From: Actinomadura viridilutea
GTDB taxonomy: Bacteria > Actinomycetota > Actinomycetes > Streptosporangiales > Streptosporangiaceae
Assembly: GCA_003001795.1 (NCBI GenBank)
Contig: PVNI01000013.1
Coordinates: 62,001-126,000 of the forward strand
DNA length: 64,000 nt
Direction: 5' to 3'
Under the pieces are notes generated by a model. The model was given only the letters and a program-made list of their open reading frames with translations. It searched no databases and was not told the origin of the DNA. This document shows, piece after piece, positions 62,096-64,000 of the stretch. Every line of letters starts with the position of its first letter. The stretch's first letter is position 1. The translations under genes and the position numbers were made by a program.

Positions 62096-62198
62096 GGCGT
62101 TTCTCCCTCGTCCGGCCATGGCACGGCCGCACGAGAGAGCAAGGCGGGGGCGTGTCATCGACGCCCGCGTCCCGAGCCTTCCCGCGAGGCCGTGGACA

Positions 62199-62220
62199 CC
62201 GCGCGCCGATCGGCGCGCGG
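62199..62220 (-). terminator. Hairpin in the metE leader
   Basis: A perfect 22-bp palindrome (11-bp arms, CCGCGCGCCGA and its complement) lies directly after the B12 box and 104 bases before metE. Its place suggests the expression platform of the riboswitch, either a terminator or a structure that hides translation. It has no T-tract. Confidence 0.6.
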
Positions 62221-62225
62221 GCGGA

Positions 62226-62411
62226 GGCAGGTCTTCGGACTCACGGGCGCTTGCGTCCTACTGGCCGTCGCTTCCCAGGCCGCCTGCGGCCCAGTGCGTA
62301 TGACGGCGGTCGTTCCCGTACACCGCTGCGGGGCAGTCCCGGATTCTCACCGGGTTCCCTCTTACGACATCCGCCGCGCCGCTGGCCGGCGGATGAACCT
62401 TCCGCAGCGGC
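62226..62411 (-). promoter_or_regulatory. Cobalamin riboswitch in the metE leader
   Basis: Read on the minus strand it has the conserved AACCCGGTGAGAATCCGGG core, CTGCCCCGCAGCGGTG, and the B12 box AGTCCGAAGACCTGCC at the end. These are the standard marks of the adenosylcobalamin riboswitch. A -10 like TATGCT stands upstream at 62413-62418 (read on the minus strand). Divergent deformylase starts 50 bases further on. Confidence 0.93.
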
Positions 62412-62461
62412 GAGCATACCCGGTGCGCCTACGATGCAAGGCGGACCGAGGGAGGACGTGG

Positions 62462-62992
62462 ATGACCGGACAGGCGAGACCGATCACGCTGGTGGGCGAA
62501 CCCGTGCTGCACCGCCCGTGCCGCCCCGTCGAGCAGTTCGACGACGACCTGGCGCGCCTGGTGGAGGACATGTTCGCCAGCATGTACGCGGCCGAAGGGG
62601 TCGGCCTCGCCGCCAACCAGATCGGCGTGGACCTGCGCGTGTTCGTCTACGACTGCCCGGACGAGAACAACGAGTCGCAGAAGGGCGTCGTGGTCAACCC
62701 CACACTCGTCCTCCCGGACCTTCCCGACCGGCGGCTGGACGACAGCGAGGAGGGCTGCCTGTCCGTGCCCGGCGCCCACGCCCCTCTGGCCCGTCCCGAC
62801 CGCGCCACCTGCCACGGGTTCGACGTCACCGGCGCCCCGATCACCGTCGAAGGCACCGGCCTGCTCGCCCGCTGCCTCCAGCACGAGACGGACCACCTGG
62901 ACGGCAAGCTCTACATCGACCGCCTGCCGACCCGCGTCCGCAAGCAGGTGCTCAAGGACTTCGAGGCCCACCGCGCCGCCTCGGCCGATTGA
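62462..62992 (+). CDS. def: Peptide deformylase
   Basis: A 176-residue metalloenzyme that removes the formyl group from new proteins. All three motifs are seen: GVGLAANQIG, EEGCLSVPG, and QHETDHLDG (HExxH variant HETDH with two His ligands). ATG 62462 follows GAGGGAGGACG. The -10-like TACGAT lies at 62430. It is a typical type I enzyme. It is divergent from metE and its riboswitch. Confidence 0.96.
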   Translation: MTGQARPITLVGEPVLHRPCRPVEQFDDDLARLVEDMFASMYAAEGVGLAANQIGVDLRVFVYDCPDENNESQKGVVVNPTLVLPDLPDRRLDDSEEGCLSVPGAHAPLARPDRATCHGFDVTGAPITVEGTGLLARCLQHETDHLDGKLYIDRLPTRVRKQVLKDFEAHRAASAD

Positions 62993-63390
62993 TCACGCGA
63001 ACGGCCCTCGACCGTTCGACCGGCGCGGCCGGCGGCAGGCCGCGCCGCTTCCGCACGCCGCCGAAACCGCCGACGGCACCGCTCGTCCTGAGCGCGCGCG
63101 TGCTCTGCGCGTGTGACCAGCGCAAAGCGGCCCGCCGTCCGCGGCGCCTGCCCTGCGCGTCGCGCCATTGCCTTCCGCGGCCGCGCCTGAAAATGAGGAG
63201 TGCCGCAAAAACGGTCTTGACAGCGAATGCCGTCGGCAGGTTGAATGCTCGGCATGGAGCTGTGAATCTTCCGGGTTGAGCCAACCGCGGCACGCACGCC
63301 GCCCGCTCCCCTCCTCTCACCTGACCGGATCCCGCTGCACCACGTTGACCAGCGGCGACGTCTTCCGGTCCTTCTCCATCCAGCCATCTC
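62993..63390. other. Intergenic with a possible promoter
   Basis: About 400 bp. TTGACA at 63217-63222 and TTGAAT at 63241-63246 are spaced 18 bases, a possible promoter for the small gene at 63474. No gene is seen. Confidence 0.45.
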
Positions 63391-63473
63391 TCACGGCCGT
63401 TGCGGCGTTGTCGGAGACGAATACGCCCTTTTCGCGGCCGCATTCAACGAGCCTGCCCGGAGGTGACTCCTAC

Positions 63474-63638
63474 ATGCGTGCCATCCACCTGAACATCAAC
63501 TCCAACGACCCCTTCTCCAAGGCCGCGAAAAAGGGCAAGAAGCGCACCAGCCGCGACCCCAGGGCCGCCGCATTCGCCCACCACCACCGCCGCAACGTGC
63601 GCCAACTGCCCACCCGCCGCCTCCAACGCGGCCGATGA
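63474..63638 (+). CDS. Small basic protein, first copy
   Basis: A 54-residue protein, start ATG 63474 behind GGAGGTGA (near-perfect ribosome site). It is strongly basic: the middle KAAKKGKKRTSRDPRAAAF and the end HHHRRNVRQLPTRRLQRGR. It begins MRAIHLNINSNDPFSKAA. No cysteine, no membrane part. It resembles nucleic-acid-binding or antimicrobial peptides in charge only. I do not recognise the family. A strong hairpin follows its stop codon. Confidence 0.7.
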   Translation: MRAIHLNINSNDPFSKAAKKGKKRTSRDPRAAAFAHHHRRNVRQLPTRRLQRGR

Positions 63639-63643
63639 CCACT

Positions 63644-63679
63644 CCGGGCCGCCCGGACACCTCCCCCCGGGCGGCCCGG
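63644..63679 (+). terminator. Terminator after the small basic gene
   Basis: Perfect 13-bp arms (CCGGGCCGCCCGG and complement) around a 10-nt loop, six bases after the stop codon. Confidence 0.9.
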
Positions 63680-63903
63680 CAGCCCTGAATTCATCACTAT
63701 GAGCTCTCGCTAGAGCGGTCCCGCGCCTGAATCACCCATACAAGCCCGCCACTGCACGACCACCCGCTCGCGCGAGCACACCCACATCAACCTGCGAAGA
63801 CGCGGCCAGTCCGGCCGTCTTCACGGCCGTTGCGGCGTTGTCGGAGACGAATACGCCCTTTTCGCGGCCGCATTCAACGAGCCTGCCCGGAGGTGACTCC
63901 TAC

Positions 63904-64000
63904 ATGCGTGCCATCCACCTGAACATCAACTCCAACGACCCCTTCTCCAAGGCCGCGAAAAAGGGCAAGAAGCGCACCAGCCGCGACCCCAGGGCCGCCG
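63904..64000 (+). CDS. Small basic protein, second copy (cut by window edge)
   Basis: Identical to the first copy for all 97 visible bases (32 codons plus one base), with the same GGAGGTGA ribosome site. The end is outside the window, so it is not known whether the copy is complete or differs later. Confidence 0.7.
   Translation, partial: MRAIHLNINSNDPFSKAAKKGKKRTSRDPRAA

Larger units (their letters stand above)
63391..64000 (+). repeat. 430-bp tandem duplication with a small gene in each copy
   Basis: Bases 63391-63570 are identical to 63821-64000, an offset of exactly 430. The repeated part starts with TCACGGCCGTTGCGGCG and includes a ribosome site and the first ~32 codons of the small gene. 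Copy two runs off the right edge of the window. The identity over all 180 visible bases suggests a recent duplication, though an assembly error is possible. Confidence 0.85.

Noticed and set aside
59114..62992. 1292-codon plus-strand frame ending in the deformylase
   Set aside because: Only the last 176 codons from ATG 62462 match peptide deformylase; the rest is antisense to a hydrolase and metE.

Overview
The base composition (very high G+C, GTG starts, strong third-position G/C) and gene content (geosmin synthase, chaplin-type surface repeats, a thymidylate kinase fused to a transporter-like membrane domain, many TetR regulators) point to a filamentous actinomycete, most likely Streptosporangiales and probably Thermomonosporaceae (Actinomadura-like). 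The genus is inference; there is no rRNA gene in the window.

Layout. Positions 1-5.1 kb hold core genes: the start of tmk (runs off the left edge), topA, and a small DUF5703 gene. After a 1.2 kb gap come a surface pair at 6.3-9.0 kb (a secreted protein with eight chaplin-like repeats and a proline-rich exported protein), an M20 peptidase and tRNA-Leu(GAG). Next to the tRNA lie decayed pieces of a serine recombinase and a DNA methylase. From 11.8 to 14.3 kb is an ABC exporter with its TetR regulator, followed by relics, a GNAT acetyltransferase, a DUF554 membrane protein and a methyltransferase. From 18.0 to 20.9 kb is an apparent heavy-metal cassette (SAM methyltransferase, CDF exporter, ICMT-like membrane methyltransferase) facing a CmtR-like Cd/Pb sensor, with matching sequence motifs in front of both units. 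From 21 to 25.3 kb are two regulator/effector pairs (TetR plus metallo-beta-lactamase-fold hydrolase; MFS exporter plus TetR), each preceded by a clear palindrome.

The middle (26-36 kb) is accessory: a transmembrane Ser/Thr kinase whose extracellular part is a four-repeat hemopexin-like domain, a solo cytochrome P450, a TetR regulator coupled to a TIM-barrel-like enzyme of the 'abortive infection' annotation group, and a PadR-controlled ABC exporter with a probable leaderless promoter. From 36 to 47 kb come a protein of unknown function, gene relics, uppP, corA, a three-gene DUF1990 cluster, a large unknown protein, and a monooxygenase and amidohydrolase.

The right part (47-64 kb) holds a small secreted protein, a 275 bp tandem non-coding repeat, S4-domain, VOC, 2-hydroxyacid dehydrogenase, YcxB-like, acyl-CoA dehydrogenase and SDR genes, geosmin synthase, an RNA-repair locus (archease converging on hydrolase-rtcB), metE under a cobalamin riboswitch, divergent peptide deformylase, and finally a small basic protein gene inside a 430 bp tandem duplication cut by the window edge.

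Regulation is mostly local: six TetR/PadR/ArsR genes sit beside their likely targets, and several have palindromes in the expected place. At least eight gene fragments (recombinase, methylase, CU044_5270-family, TPR regulator, BBE oxidase, alpha/beta hydrolase, DctA, methyltransferase, VWA protein) show a region with much past insertion and decay. The best leads for something new are the hemopexin-kinase, the octuple chaplin, the CmtR/CDF/methyltransferase cassette and the duplicated small basic gene.
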